Origin: Branchiostoma lanceolatum
Taxonomy: Eukaryota > Chordata > Leptocardii > Amphioxiformes > Branchiostomatidae
Assembly: GCF_035083965.1 (NCBI RefSeq)
Contig: NC_089727.1
Coordinates: 11,537,501 to 11,601,500, forward strand
Length of the DNA: 64,000 bases
Direction of reading: 5' to 3'
The notes beneath the pieces were generated by a model. The model was not told the origin of the DNA and did not search any database. It saw only the letters and a list, made by a program, of their open reading frames with translations. The position numbers and the translations under genes are program-made. Shown here one piece after another: positions 1-11,583 of this stretch. The first letter of the stretch is position 1. Every line of letters starts with the position of its first letter.

Positions 1-2058
1 AAAGTTGAGATTTCTTAGAACTGATATCGTATCCATATATTTGGTACAGCGTAGGTAGAGATCTGACTCATTCTAGTGCTTCGCCAGTAAGTGAGTGTAG
101 TTTCTCGCATGTTTAGGGTGATGGTGCATTCGGGAGTGTTCCGGTCGCTATGCTGCCAATATCTGTGGTTATCTGGTATCTTTGTGTTCACGAGAAGGTC
201 CAGGAAGCGTCGTTGTGGTAAGACTATCTAAAGAATGCTGATATCAGTGTCATATCAGTAGTAATGGTGCGGATTCGGGATGGGGCTTAGTATTGCATGA
301 AAATGTTCAAACTTGGTACATGTCATTTTTCAGCCTGAAATGCGTAGTAATATTTGAATGGTTTTGTTTTATTTCCAGTTTATTACCTTGTACTGTTTCC
401 TCTTGCTATATGCATGGTTCAATTTTCCTTTTGTTGTCGCTCAATGCGCCCTTCTGCGTAGATAGTATACTGGCTGATGCAAGGCTAACCTTTAGGGGGA
501 TCCTGTTCAATGTCATTGTCATCGAATGACAGACTGACAGCCATCAGATCAGTTTATAATTATATGTAAACAAACTGTACTGATGAGAAAACCCGCTTCA
601 CCCAAATTCAATCACTGAGTTCTGCCATTAAGAGTGTTTCTAATCAGTGAGTGGCACTTGGAAGACCCACATTCAAGGTCAGAGTAGCAATGGTTGTGAT
701 TTGTGAAAAGTCCTCTCTACACCAGGAAATGCTCGGCCATTCTCTTCAAACAGGATTTAATGGGTTGTTGAACCTCTCAATGGCAGCTATAGCCGTAGGC
801 TGCTATATCAGTAACATTGTAAACTGTTCCCCATTGATTGCTTCAGCGCACTTGTGTATAGATTTTCTCTCATCATGATAGTCCATTTCATAGACATCCA
901 AATGGAAAGACTATGAAGCAGCAGATGATATCATATAACTGCAATAGATTTCATAATTTAGAAATATTTGCTGTTTTGTAACAATTCCGATGTGATTTTA
1001 GCCTCAGTGTAATTAATATGAGCAAACTGTACATTTGTAGATTATACAATGTAGCAAGGCAGTTATAATCTCCTTTTTTTAGCCATTGTGTTAAAATTTT
1101 AAGACAGAGGCTTAACTGCTTATTTCGTTGATCTGCAAACATGAGTTTTTTCTTCAAGATTGTATTTTAAATGTAGCTAGCTTTTCAACAGTCAAGAGTC
1201 ATCTGGTTGAAACTGATGGCTAAAACATTTGTGTTGTTTAATGACTGGAAATCATATAGATATAGATAGAAGTCAATCAATCAATCATCCACAGGCATCA
1301 ACTGATAATAGCCAGGAACATGTTATCGGCCTTGTTCATCAGCTATCATTCAGAGCTTATCTTCATTACATCCTAATCTAGACTTACATGAGGACGCTAC
1401 ATTCATCTTATTGCTCCTTGTACTTAAATCTTGATAATTTCAGTGCAAAACCAGCACATTGTATATGATTGCTTTCTAGATGTTATTCCATGCTTCCCCT
1501 GTGCCCATGAAAGATTCTGTAGGCGTACCAGGCAATTTAAGAAGGTTGACTTGATAGGATGTCTCCAAGCAATTATGGAGATGGAGATGATTGAACCGCA
1601 GGGTTGTGAAGATTAAAGGCTAGGGATCACAGCAACAGAAATCCCTAAACATTTAGTGCACAGACTTGCAATTATTCTGGCAGTATAATGACCAATGTTT
1701 CAAACATCACTCAACATGGGACTTCATTGGATTGAATTGGAACCGATATTTTAACCTTTAGTGTCCTAAGGGACAAACTGATTAGGTAAGGAGCATATAA
1801 CTATATGTGTGTTTGAAGGAAGAAGTAATTTTGAATGTAGATATATAATTCTTTTTAAGGTAAGTTTCCTACATTTTTTTGTACATAAGGCCTTTTGTGC
1901 ACTGGAGGGTTGAAATCACCCAAATTGGTTGTTCAGACATCAAGACAGTAGCAGGGGATGGGAGTGTGAAAATCAAGCAGGCGTGGAAACACTTGATAAC
2001 TGTACATGTACACAGTACTCTGTCTCGCTGACTGTAGTTTTCTCTGCTGTTTCCGCAG
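1..2058. other. Non-coding leader of PPM1-type gene, otherwise unassigned
   Basis: No convincing coding exon is visible on either strand; the open frames are short and lack coding character. A polypyrimidine tract and AG end at 2058, three bases before the PPM1 start codon, so at least one untranslated exon of that gene must lie upstream. A possible donor (TG|gtaaga) is at 217/218, but its pairing with 2058 is a guess. The tail of an upstream gene could also be here. Confidence 0.4.
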
Positions 2059-2060
2059 AC

Positions 2061-5000
2061 ATGGGGCAAACATTATCGGAGCCGGTGACAGCCAAGGAGA
2101 CGAGTAGTGCCGCCAACAGTATGGTGATGGTGGGGTCATCATGCATGCAGGGGTGGAGGATAAACATGGAGGACGCGCACACGCACATCCTCTCACTTCC
2201 CGAAGACAAAGACGCTGCTTTCTTCGCTGTTTATGACGGACATGGAGGTGAGAAGGTTTTTCATGTGGCATGCCAGTTGGGCTGTGTATAGGTAACAAGT
2301 GGTGCAGAAAAAACAAACATTGTCATCATGAAGCTGTGTTTGGGAAACAGCAAGTAGCTAGACATTTTTGAACATTGTCTACAGCAGACAGTGAAGGCTA
2401 AATATGATAAGACGAAGATATGATTTGGAAGGTTTAGGTCTTGATAAAATATCCTTGAGACTTTGGTCAACCTTGTAAATCAAATCTATGTACTGTCTAG
2501 ACTCCTCCAACCCCTGGAAATGTAAAGAAGAAGAATTCTACAAAATGTTTATTATGTTCACTCAAGTATATTACCTTAAACTTTAGTGACAGGCATATCT
2601 GTGCTTTCTTAATCAGTATGTATCGTACTTATGTATAGTGTATTCTCTGGGACATTGTTAGCCCAGGTCATTTGTGATCCATAATCATAATGTATATTAC
2701 ATGTTTGTGCTGTTTCACAGGGGCCAAAGTAGCACAGTATGCTGGATCACATCTGCACAAGAAGATAGTCAAGCATCCATCATACAGTAAGTCATTCAAG
2801 TCTAGTTCTGTCCTTCTGTCTTGTACTTATATTCTCCATCTTATTGATATCCTGGGACGAACAGAATTATAGAGCCATCCGTTTCTGAGAACAGCTGAAA
2901 ATGCTGCACAATCTGTCTCATTGTTTTTCAACAATGTTGCAGTGTGACTTCCAATTCTCTAAAATGATTCTATCTTTTGTTTCCAGAAGTAGGTAAAGTG
3001 GAAGATGCCATGAGAGGAGGCTTCCTTGAGGTGGACACAGATATGAGAAATGGTAAGTGCAGTGATTTTTCTTTTGTGACCATCAGATATACTTCATTGT
3101 CTCTAATTTGACAGCTATCTTGTTCCTCAGTATTGTGGTGAATGTCCGTTGTGGTTTGTGAAACTTGGACATCTTTTGTTGTATTAGCCTTAGATATTAG
3201 TTTAGGCATACTCTTTGGCCCGTAGATGTCAAAAGGCTGCAGACAACATAGATATTTCAACTTTCCTTTATAATACCATTGATAAGGGGTGGCATAACCC
3301 CGACAGTGAGTAAGCATGTCAACTGAAGAAGACCATTGATGATGCTAAAATATCTGGATCTGCTAGTGTACTCTCCATTTTATTCTCCTGTACAAATTAC
3401 ACTTGCAAGCTTTGGCACTTTTGGCTGTATATCAAGTTGGCAGCAGGGGATGCCAGAACAAGAATTTAGAGGGGTAGCTTACTGAAGGTGAGAAGGTGAC
3501 AGAAGGCTGTTTGCAACATCTTAGTTTGGACCATTCTTCTTGAAATCCGTCTTACCTTAGTTTCCCTCAAATTCCCTTTCACATCTATAATGCATTAGCT
3601 GGCCCCAACTGTTCATCCCAATAGCACAAGTAGCAGGTTAGCTGGTGCAATTAACATCCTCTAAGGACCGAGATTTGCAGGGATGCCTGTTTCATAGATG
3701 ACTCCACTAATTGTCATTGGCATTTCACTTGGCTCGGTGCCAGAAACTCAACTAGTCTGTGGTTAGCGTCCCTGCTAGTGGTTTCAATAGCCACTTCTGC
3801 TACAGACAGTAACATACATGTACAATTACCAATTTAACAGATAGTTGAGCAGTAATGGTTTCTTGTTTGTTTTTCACATTATCTAATAATGCAGATCTAT
3901 GGGTGTGTTTGCCTTACTGTTTGCCCAATGAGTCTGTAAATGGGAAACTGATTGGTTACACAGTCTTTGTTATTGTTGACTTAGGGATGGACCGGTAGAG
4001 ATCGTGGTGTGTGTTTTGTGTGCGTGTGCAAGTGTTATTGTAAATGTTTGCTTTGGGGTCAACTGTTTTGTTTTCTGTTGTCCTGCATTTTTGGGGAAGC
4101 CCACTAGTGTATTTTTGTGCATGATTATCCCTTTCCTTTCTTCCTACCACGTTCCTCACCTCTTCATGTTGTTTGTTCCAGATGAGTCGATGAGGGATGA
4201 ACTAGCAGGTTCCACTGCTGTCACAGTTTTACTGAAGAATAACAAAATCTTTTGTGTAAGTACTTTTGATGTTTGATTGTCTTAAAAAGTGTTGAATCTT
4301 TTCATGTGAAATGTTTATCAAGCTGACAGTAACATTTGTAGTAATGATAAATGTAGGTGTAACTGATTGGAAAAGCATTGAAAGAACCTTAGTCATCAGA
4401 AACAATCTGTCAGAAATTTCTATATATATCCTGTTTACAAATGAACAAGTCGACTTTTGGAACCATGCTGGCAATCCACAGTAATGTTGCACGTGGGTCA
4501 TTAGTGCAACGGAAGCTAGTTTGTTTTATTGATAACATTTACCGTTTGTCTGACAGGGTAATGTGGGAGACTCCAGATCGATAGCGAGTGTGCGCGGGAA
4601 GGTCCAACAGCTGTCCTTCGACCACAAGCCCAGTAACGAGGGGGAGACCAAGAGAATCATCGCTGCAGGGGGATGGGTGGAGTTCAACAGGGTTAACGGT
4701 AAGTCCAACAAGTGTTTTACTTTCTTACCTTTTCTCCTGTAACTCTCATCTCTCTTTCACCAGGCAACAAATATCACTCTTACATGCAGTGTTCTCGCCA
4801 GCGCCCGTCCTCCCGTCATTTGACGGGTTTTTGTCGCTCATGACGGACAAAATTTTTGCCCAACCCGTCATTTTTAATGGACAAAAATAGGTATGTAAAG
4901 ATATTTAGACAGAGTTTAGAATTTTGCAAAAACTCCAGAGGATCACCGGAAAATCGCGACGAGGGCGATCTAGATCATTTCTAATGCCCGCCGGCGACAA

Positions 5001-7363
5001 CCCCAGCCACACAAAGAGCGCCGTGGTGGATACTAGTATTTGGTGGCCGCCGAAAACTCGGCGTCATGCGCCGCCCTCCCCACAGCTTTGCTGGTCGCAT
5101 CGGGCTGACGTTTATTTCTGTTTTGTCCCTCTCGGTTCACCGTCAGTTATTGTTATCAAAGAAGCCTAAAAATTCAGAAATATTCCTATAGCTATCAGGC
5201 TTTCTGTAATCTGTAAAACATTATTAAAGTTTCAAGCCGCGGCGGCTGAGTTGAATGCGCTTTCTTCCCGTAAGAAATGGTAAACAGGCGTCAGATATTC
5301 TATTCCACCAATCACAGTGCGTCGTCTCCGTCGCGTCAAGAAATACCGACCAATGACATGCGAGTCTCGCTACTCGCGTGATTTCAGCTAAGCGTGAATT
5401 TGCGAGATGTTAGAGGAATGGCGGGGATCGCAAGGATCGCACGACGAAGCGGCTGTTTGAAGGCTTGAATCGACAACTTTTGAAGACATTCAGTGCAGTT
5501 ACCGGAGAAATTAACCGTGGAAAACATGGGAGAAAAAAATGGACGTCTTTATGGCGTTCTTTCTCAAAGTAGGGTGTCAAATTTCTCATTATGTTCAATA
5601 AATACAGGGAGCATACGGGACAAGTGTTGAAAAATTTTTATTTTGCCGACTTATTCTGTCTGTATTTTTTGTAGGACGTAGATACGTAATAAAGTTTTGT
5701 TGTGCTTGATTTTCTTTTCTTTGCCGATTTTATACAACATAGAAATGTAGCTTGTGTGTGAACATTCGATCTTACCGCGATGATCGACGGCACGCCTCCC
5801 CCCAAAATTAAGCCTGAAACCCTTGTGTAATTTTTCACCGAAAGAGATGTCATTAAACTAAGCTTATTCTACCAAGAAATTTGCCCCTCAAAATGCAGTA
5901 AATAGCGTTTCAGAGGGTCTAGATTCCAAAATTTTCCGGGGGAGAATACCCCCGGACCCCCCTAGGATGGTCACGCCTCCGGCGCGACGCCTCGCGCCTT
6001 CGGCGCTCGATATGTTCTTCCCGACAGGAAAATTGAAATGACGGGTAAAAATTTCAGGCTGGCGAGAACACTGCTTACATGTATAACGAGTTTAGTCTCA
6101 GGGCTGTCTCCATGCCCTGTTTAGACCTGTAAATATACTTGTAGATTGTCAGTATCTTTCTAAGTCTAAAGTAGTGACAAGGTTCTGCATGGTTTAGTGC
6201 TTAATGGCATATTGTGTAATGCCCACAGGTAACCTTGCCCTGTCCAGAGCTCTGGGGGATTTCGTTTTCAAGCAGAATGACAAGAAGAAAGCAGAGGAAC
6301 AGATAGTCACGGGTGAGTATGGTTTCTAGACACGACGTCTACAGTACTACATGTATATAGGTTTTGACATGTGCTTCTTTATGGTGATTTAGGCTGTGCC
6401 AAGGAGAATCAGTGAAATACTGGTTTTGGTAAATTGGTTTCTCTATGCAGATAATGCATGGGCTTTCTTATCATGAGCTTCAAATAAATGTCTGAGAATT
6501 TGATCTTGTCCATTTCCGTCACTTACAAAACAGCTTGAAATGAGAAACAAATTTGTATGTTGTGAAATGTGTAAGTCGAACTACAAGTATGGAGAGTCAT
6601 GTATTTAATCCTGGGGCTCTGGTAGTCTCTTGACCAATCAGCTTGCTCATTATCTTTGAGCCATGTAATAACGACATGTTGCCGTGCGTCCGCCCAGCAT
6701 TCCCAGACGTGGTGGTGGAGGACCTGACGGCGGATCACGAGTTCCTGGTGCTGGCGTGCGACGGGATCTGGGACGTCATGTCCAACCAGGAGGTGGTGGA
6801 CTTCATCAGGACCAGAATAGCCCAGAAAATGGAGCCACCTGAGGTGAGAAATCAGGAGGGGTGAAGGCAGGAATTGAGAGGCAAAGTTTTGCTGTATGTA
6901 GCATGCAAGCTGTGTGTTGTCTTGTCAATAATACTTCTACATTTTACATGAGATTCCAATCATGAAGTCAAGGGTTATACAAATTCAATTTAGGTCACAG
7001 CGAGATCCCAGTGCGATTGCAATTTGGTGGCATGGTGGCCTTAGTAAGCAAGAACTGGCCATGATTGACCTTCAGGCCCAGAGGTAGGGTTATGAAGCAC
7101 TATACAAAGTATGCTGTTGGTTTTATAGAATTCTGTACATTTTTGTTTGTTTCTTCCCTGTTCAGATTTGTGAAGAACTGATCAACAGATGTTTGGCACC
7201 GGACTGCCAGATGGGGGGACTGGGCTGCGACAACATGACTGTCATCATCGTAACTCTGCTGCAAGGAAAGTCGTACGACGAACTAGCCGAGAAGTGTGCC
7301 TTGCCCAGTATGGCAGTTCCGTCCAGTCCAGAAAACGGTGCAGGATTTGCAGACCTCAGATAG
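2061..7363 (+). CDS. PP2C-family protein serine/threonine phosphatase (PPM1-type)
   Basis: Mn/Mg-dependent serine/threonine phosphatase. Eight coding exons: 2061-2247, 2721-2786, 2987-3052, 4182-4255, 4557-4698, 6229-6312, 6698-6843, 7166-7363, giving 320 residues. The start [10 protein letters not shown] is typical of the invertebrate PPM1 subfamily, and Gly2 is a likely myristoylation site. PP2C motifs appear in order: NMEDAH (35-40), AVYDGHGG (56-63, metal-binding Asp59), AGSTA (115-119), GNVGDSR (132-138), LSRALGDF (183-190), ACDGIWD (226-232, Asp228) and CDNMT (276-280, Asp277). All metal-coordinating acidic residues expected of the family are present, so the enzyme should be active. It lacks the acidic insert of PPM1G; Drosophila Ppm1-like proteins are the closest I know. 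Substrates cannot be read from sequence. Intron 5 holds a hAT transposon. Confidence 0.93.
4787..6073. mobile_element. Non-autonomous hAT-superfamily DNA transposon
   Basis: The ends are perfect 16-bp inverted repeats (CAGTGTTCTCGCCAGC at 4787-4802 and its complement at 6058-6073), flanked by the 8-bp direct repeat CTTACATG at 4779-4786 and 6074-6081. An 8-bp duplication and a CAG-type terminus are hallmarks of hAT elements. CCCGTCATTT-like subterminal motifs recur near both ends, plausibly transposase-binding sites. The 1287-bp interior has no long open frame and no recognisable hAT transposase or BED finger. It is noticeably CpG-richer than the host intron and includes a GC-rich palindromic stretch near 5935-6010. 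It lies between PPM1 exons 5 and 6 and should be spliced out. Confidence 0.93.
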
Positions 7364-8885
7364 AAGACCTAGATAGGCGCGGTAGATAGGGAGCGGTTCA
7401 TTTGTTTGGTAACCGTTTGACATCACTTACACGTCCGAGGAAATTCTCTTTCTCTAAGAGTTGTTGGTACATTGAACTTGTGGGTGCTAAACCACTTAAA
7501 AGATTATAAAAAGGGTTACAACCAACAGGAAAGATTGAAGCATAGCAGTTTTGAAGGCAATTGTATTATTCATACCTGTGTGTTTGGCTCCAAGGTTTGG
7601 TGCATTGTATGGTTCCAGGGATAACTGTTTGGGAGTTGACACAGTAGGATGTTGGTTGCCCTGCACTAGCAACCTTTGTACATAGGTTTATACCCATATT
7701 AGGAAAAGGAGACCAAAGATTTTGGGATGGAGTCTGCCAATCGGTGCCTGTTATGGTGTGATGGGACAGGCAATGTAAAGGCAACCATCACTGTGGTTTC
7801 AACAGGTAGAATGACCAATTTGTGCTGGTCACAAAACTGCAACTAGGGAGGCTTCTACCACTGAGGGGTTTCATTGTGTTCAAAATGATGTTTTGTACTT
7901 GTTCAACACAGAATTTCTCTGCAATGTAAGGTAGTGTAGTGTTGCATTCCATTGTAATGATAGATGCTTGGTTATATGCTGACGTAGAGATGAACTTAAA
8001 GCACCATGACTTGCAAAGCCTTTTTGGATATTTTGAAGTCTACTTTGGTGGTAGAATGAATGTAGTTAACAGTTTAACTGAAATGATGGCTTACGAGGAC
8101 ATTGGAATGACAAAAAAGGAAGAAGTGCAAGTGAACACCTTCAAAGTCTACAATATATGCCACATGTCCATTCGTGATGTAGATATAATAGATAGTACTG
8201 GTGAAGAGGGTAGCTCCAAATTGGAAACCATACATTAAGGATGTTTTCCTTGTAACCGGTAAGAAATTCCAGGTTTTGAGTCCAAGTTTTTTTCGTAGCT
8301 AAAGTTCAAGCCTCTGGGGTTTTTAACAGCCTCTGAGTGAAAGAGAAATGACTTTAACAGGTTGTCAGTCTTCCAACAAATTTTCTCATATGTGAAACCT
8401 TTACTTAAGTACATATGTACATTGTTGCGAGTATGTAACCTGCTTGAAATGTATTTTTGCTTGCAGAAGCATACCAGGCATCAGCCGTAACAGCTAATTG
8501 TGCCCTCTATCAGTTGAATTCTGTACTGCAACAAAAGGCAACTCACTCAGTTTTCTGATCTCCAAAACCATTACACATTTGTGCTGTCAATAGTTTGTTG
8601 TACAAGCTCCATTTATGCTGTGATACCTGAATTTGTTGTGGAGCTAAAAAAAGATTCTATGATAGAAGATTGTTGTTGTTTACTTATAACCAAGATCCTG
8701 TCTCAACTTTCAAGTTGCAAATTTAGCTATCATTTAAATCAGTCTGTTAATATGTGTATTAATCCTGCTATGGCAAAGGTGTTTTGTTTTATGAAGGCTT
8801 TCCTTGCAACTGTCAAAGAATTCCAGAGTTTTAGGTGGAAAATTTCCTGTACTGTTGTAGAGAAATAAATCTATGAAATCTCCAG
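7364..8885 (+). other. 3' UTR of the PPM1-type gene
   Basis: About 1.5 kb follow the PPM1 stop codon with no splice-supported coding sequence, ending at an AATAAA signal at 8864-8869. The open frames here (for example 7939-8238 and 8581-8868) are AT-rich, low in coding character and not linked to plausible splice sites, so I read them as UTR. A long UTR of this kind is common in chordates. Confidence 0.6.
8864..8869 (+). terminator. Poly(A) signal, PPM1-type gene
   Basis: Canonical AATAAA about 1.5 kb after the stop codon. It is the best candidate for the end of the transcript. Confidence 0.55.
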
Positions 8886-9172
8886 CTGTGCTATTTGTTT
8901 TCTCCATACTGGTGACTGCAGACAAGAACAGTAGAGTAGAACAGTGATACTGTGTTTGACTGACGTCTCATCATAATAATAGGAAATTAAAACAGTGGAT
9001 CGACTTAAATGTATGATAACCAGAAGCGGACTTTGCATATCAATGTGCAAATCATAAGGAACATATAAATCTGTAAAAAGATATTTTTCAAGTGTCTTCA
9101 AATGGGCCAAACTTGGGCTCATTCGAAAGGTCTCACGGTCAGGCCTTTTAGTCTGAAAACCGCATGTTTATG

Positions 9173-9352
9173 TGTGTGTGGAGTGTTAAGCACCAGGGAC
9201 AGGCATGTTTACTTGGGTGTGGATGGTGTTCAGGGACAGGAATGTTTGCTTGTGTGTGGGTAGTGTTCAGCACCAGGGACAGGCGTGTTAACATGTGTCT
9301 GGAGGGTGTTCTGCATCAGGGACAGGCGTGTTTACCTGCAAATGGGTAGTGT
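9173..9352. repeat. 43-bp minisatellite, about four units
   Basis: Imperfect tandem units about 43 bp long share the core CAGGGACAGGCGTGTTTAC. Two consecutive units (from about 9258) are exactly 43 bp; an earlier one is shortened to about 37 bp. It lies in the convergent space between the PPM1-type gene and MTMR6. Short open frames across it are a by-product of the repeat. Confidence 0.8.
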
Positions 9353-11017
9353 TCAGCAAATATGGTCACAGCAGCAATCATTCCAGATCAAAGACATTTT
9401 GGGAGCTTTGGCAGGATCATTGTCATAGTGTCAGCTTAACAAGTAATCCTAATGCAAACTATTCAGCAGTTGCCTATCACCTAACCTAAATACAAATCAG
9501 GCAAAATCCTGAAAAGGGTATGATAGCACATCTTGTTTATTTACTTTTTACACCTGCTTCATCACAGCTGACAACGTGTATAGTACATGTACGTGTAATG
9601 TAGAATGGTTTACCTCTAATTACAAACACAACACATCATACACATATATTCAGCACAGGGCTATCATTGTAATCCTGGAAAATAAATAGAGAACAATGTG
9701 TTAACCTATTTGCATTGCATGGATTGCACTAATTGTTTAAACATGCAGACCTCACTTCAGCATACAAGTCAATGTGACATCAAATCTAGCCTTTGCACAT
9801 GTAAGAATCTCGTGAATCAATGGAGTGTGTTTACTGCAAAATTGAAATATCAGTAACTGTGTACATAGGTATACTCTTCAGGTTATGTCTCTTGGCTGTG
9901 TATGATGGTCAAAGTCAGACCTTGGAGAGGGCACCTCTTACACATGGCTTTCAAATGCTTACTTTGCAAAATCATGCACAACACAAAGCTAAACGTGTCA
10001 AAATTACGGAAGACAAGATGGAGAAACTTCACGCTCTGGTTGAACCAGGCAGCCTCTCTCCGAAGTTCCTTGTATTTACATGGACTCTAGCAGCTGAGAG
10101 CCATTCAGAACCCAATATCCCACCAAGAAGACACACTTCACTATTGTTTTATAAATAAATTCAACTTCTGTTCTCAATATTCTGTTAAATCAATATTCAA
10201 ATCAAACTCTTGTACATAATGTGGATATCTGTAACAATTATCAAAGGCATGTTCCATTCAATTGATGTTTTACATGGGAAGAAATTCATCTAAACATAAC
10301 ATATCTTATCTAAGAAGAATTTATTACATGCTAGAGCTCAATTGCCAAATGTATGATAATGTCCCTCTTTTACTCTCTTATCTGATAAGATGATTCATAA
10401 TCTTGATAGAGCAAAGGCAGCTGAAACCACCAGTTGCAACTATAATGTCCAGTTCCTGTTGCATTTTTTTCAAGTTTCAATGAAATATTTTTCCCAGACA
10501 ACATAATAGACAGGAGAAGCCATCAATAATATTTTATGTGAAATGTTTAACAAAAAAATTAGAAGCCTGACATCAACAAGTCAGAAACATTTCAACTTTT
10601 CAGTGCTGCTACCATCTCTGCTTATACATGCAGGCTTTACGCATCTGACTACACCATCAAAACTTCAAGTGACACCCATTAAAAAATTTGAAATGGCTCT
10701 GAATGAGGAAACTTTATCAAAGTTACAAATGCATGATATCTGTTTCCATAGTGCACATTAAGTCTGTGTTAATTGACTCATTTGCAGAGCAGGCTGAAGA
10801 ACATTTGCATGTTTCCAATTCTTAGATAAGGAATTTAGTCCTTTCAAATGCATAGTAAAAAAGCCTCTAGCATTCAAGAGCCATTTCAAATCCTGGGCTG
10901 TGTTTCTTAAAGCAGAATACTAAAAACCAGCTGTGTTGTAAATCCAACCTTTAGACTACCACATCACATTTTAACAACTTGCAGGGAAGTTCTCAGCGTT
11001 GTGGGTGTTGGTGAGAG
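9353..11017 (-). other. MTMR6 3' UTR and intergenic sequence
   Basis: AT-rich sequence beyond the MTMR6 stop codon. Candidate minus-strand poly(A) signals (TTTATT on the + strand) occur at 10320-10325 and 9536-9541. Nothing coding is supported. The exact transcript end is uncertain. Confidence 0.4.
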
Positions 11018-11583
11018 TTATGAGAGTGTGCTCTCCAGTTTAAGGTGCTTGTAACACGTTCTGCAGACAGGGACTGGTCGTTGTGAGTAGTGCCCGGGAA
11101 TAGGTGTCTGTTTGTCAATACATCGGGTACAGAAGATATCGCCGCATCGCCAGCAGTGGTACTGGAAAAGGAGATAATGACAAATCTTAAAATCTGAACT
11201 GTAAACTTTACAAATGTAACTTCACTTGAGATATGTTACCAAAAACTAATGTACCAGTACCAAAATAACATCAGGCCTTCGAAATCCAATTTTCAAAATC
11301 ATTACAAAAGTTGGTCTTAACCATTCTTATGCTGGCTAACCTTGTACCTAGCACAAATGGTGCTCAAAACAGTCATAGTAAGGAGATTGCTAACCTATAG
11401 CATTGTAAAGATCCTATTTTTCACACTTGACCACGGACTTATTCATGCACATCAGCAGTTGGCGATCATTCTGCACATTTCATTTTCTATCAATCACAGA
11501 GTTTCCAATTGAACGAGACACTTCTAAACATCACACACAAAGACGGATTTCTTACTTTCTTGTTAAAAGCGTCCAGTGGGGTT
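11018..11583 (-). other. MTMR6: FYVE-like zinc finger split over the last two MTMR6 exons
   Basis: The end of exon 14 encodes [13 protein letters not shown]. The last exon continues [16 protein letters not shown], then VPVCRTCY, giving the paired CxC/CxxC zinc ligands of a FYVE domain. The usual R(R/K)HHCR motif reads KKYHCWRC here, so PI3P binding may be weaker or altered. The splice falls between KK and YH. Confidence 0.85.

Noticed and set aside
4924-5169. An 81-codon frame inside the hAT element
   Set aside because: No similarity to a transposase or BED finger that I can see; it is short and unsupported.
9164-9489. Two cysteine- and glycine-rich open frames
   Set aside because: They are readings of the 43-bp minisatellite with no splice or family support.
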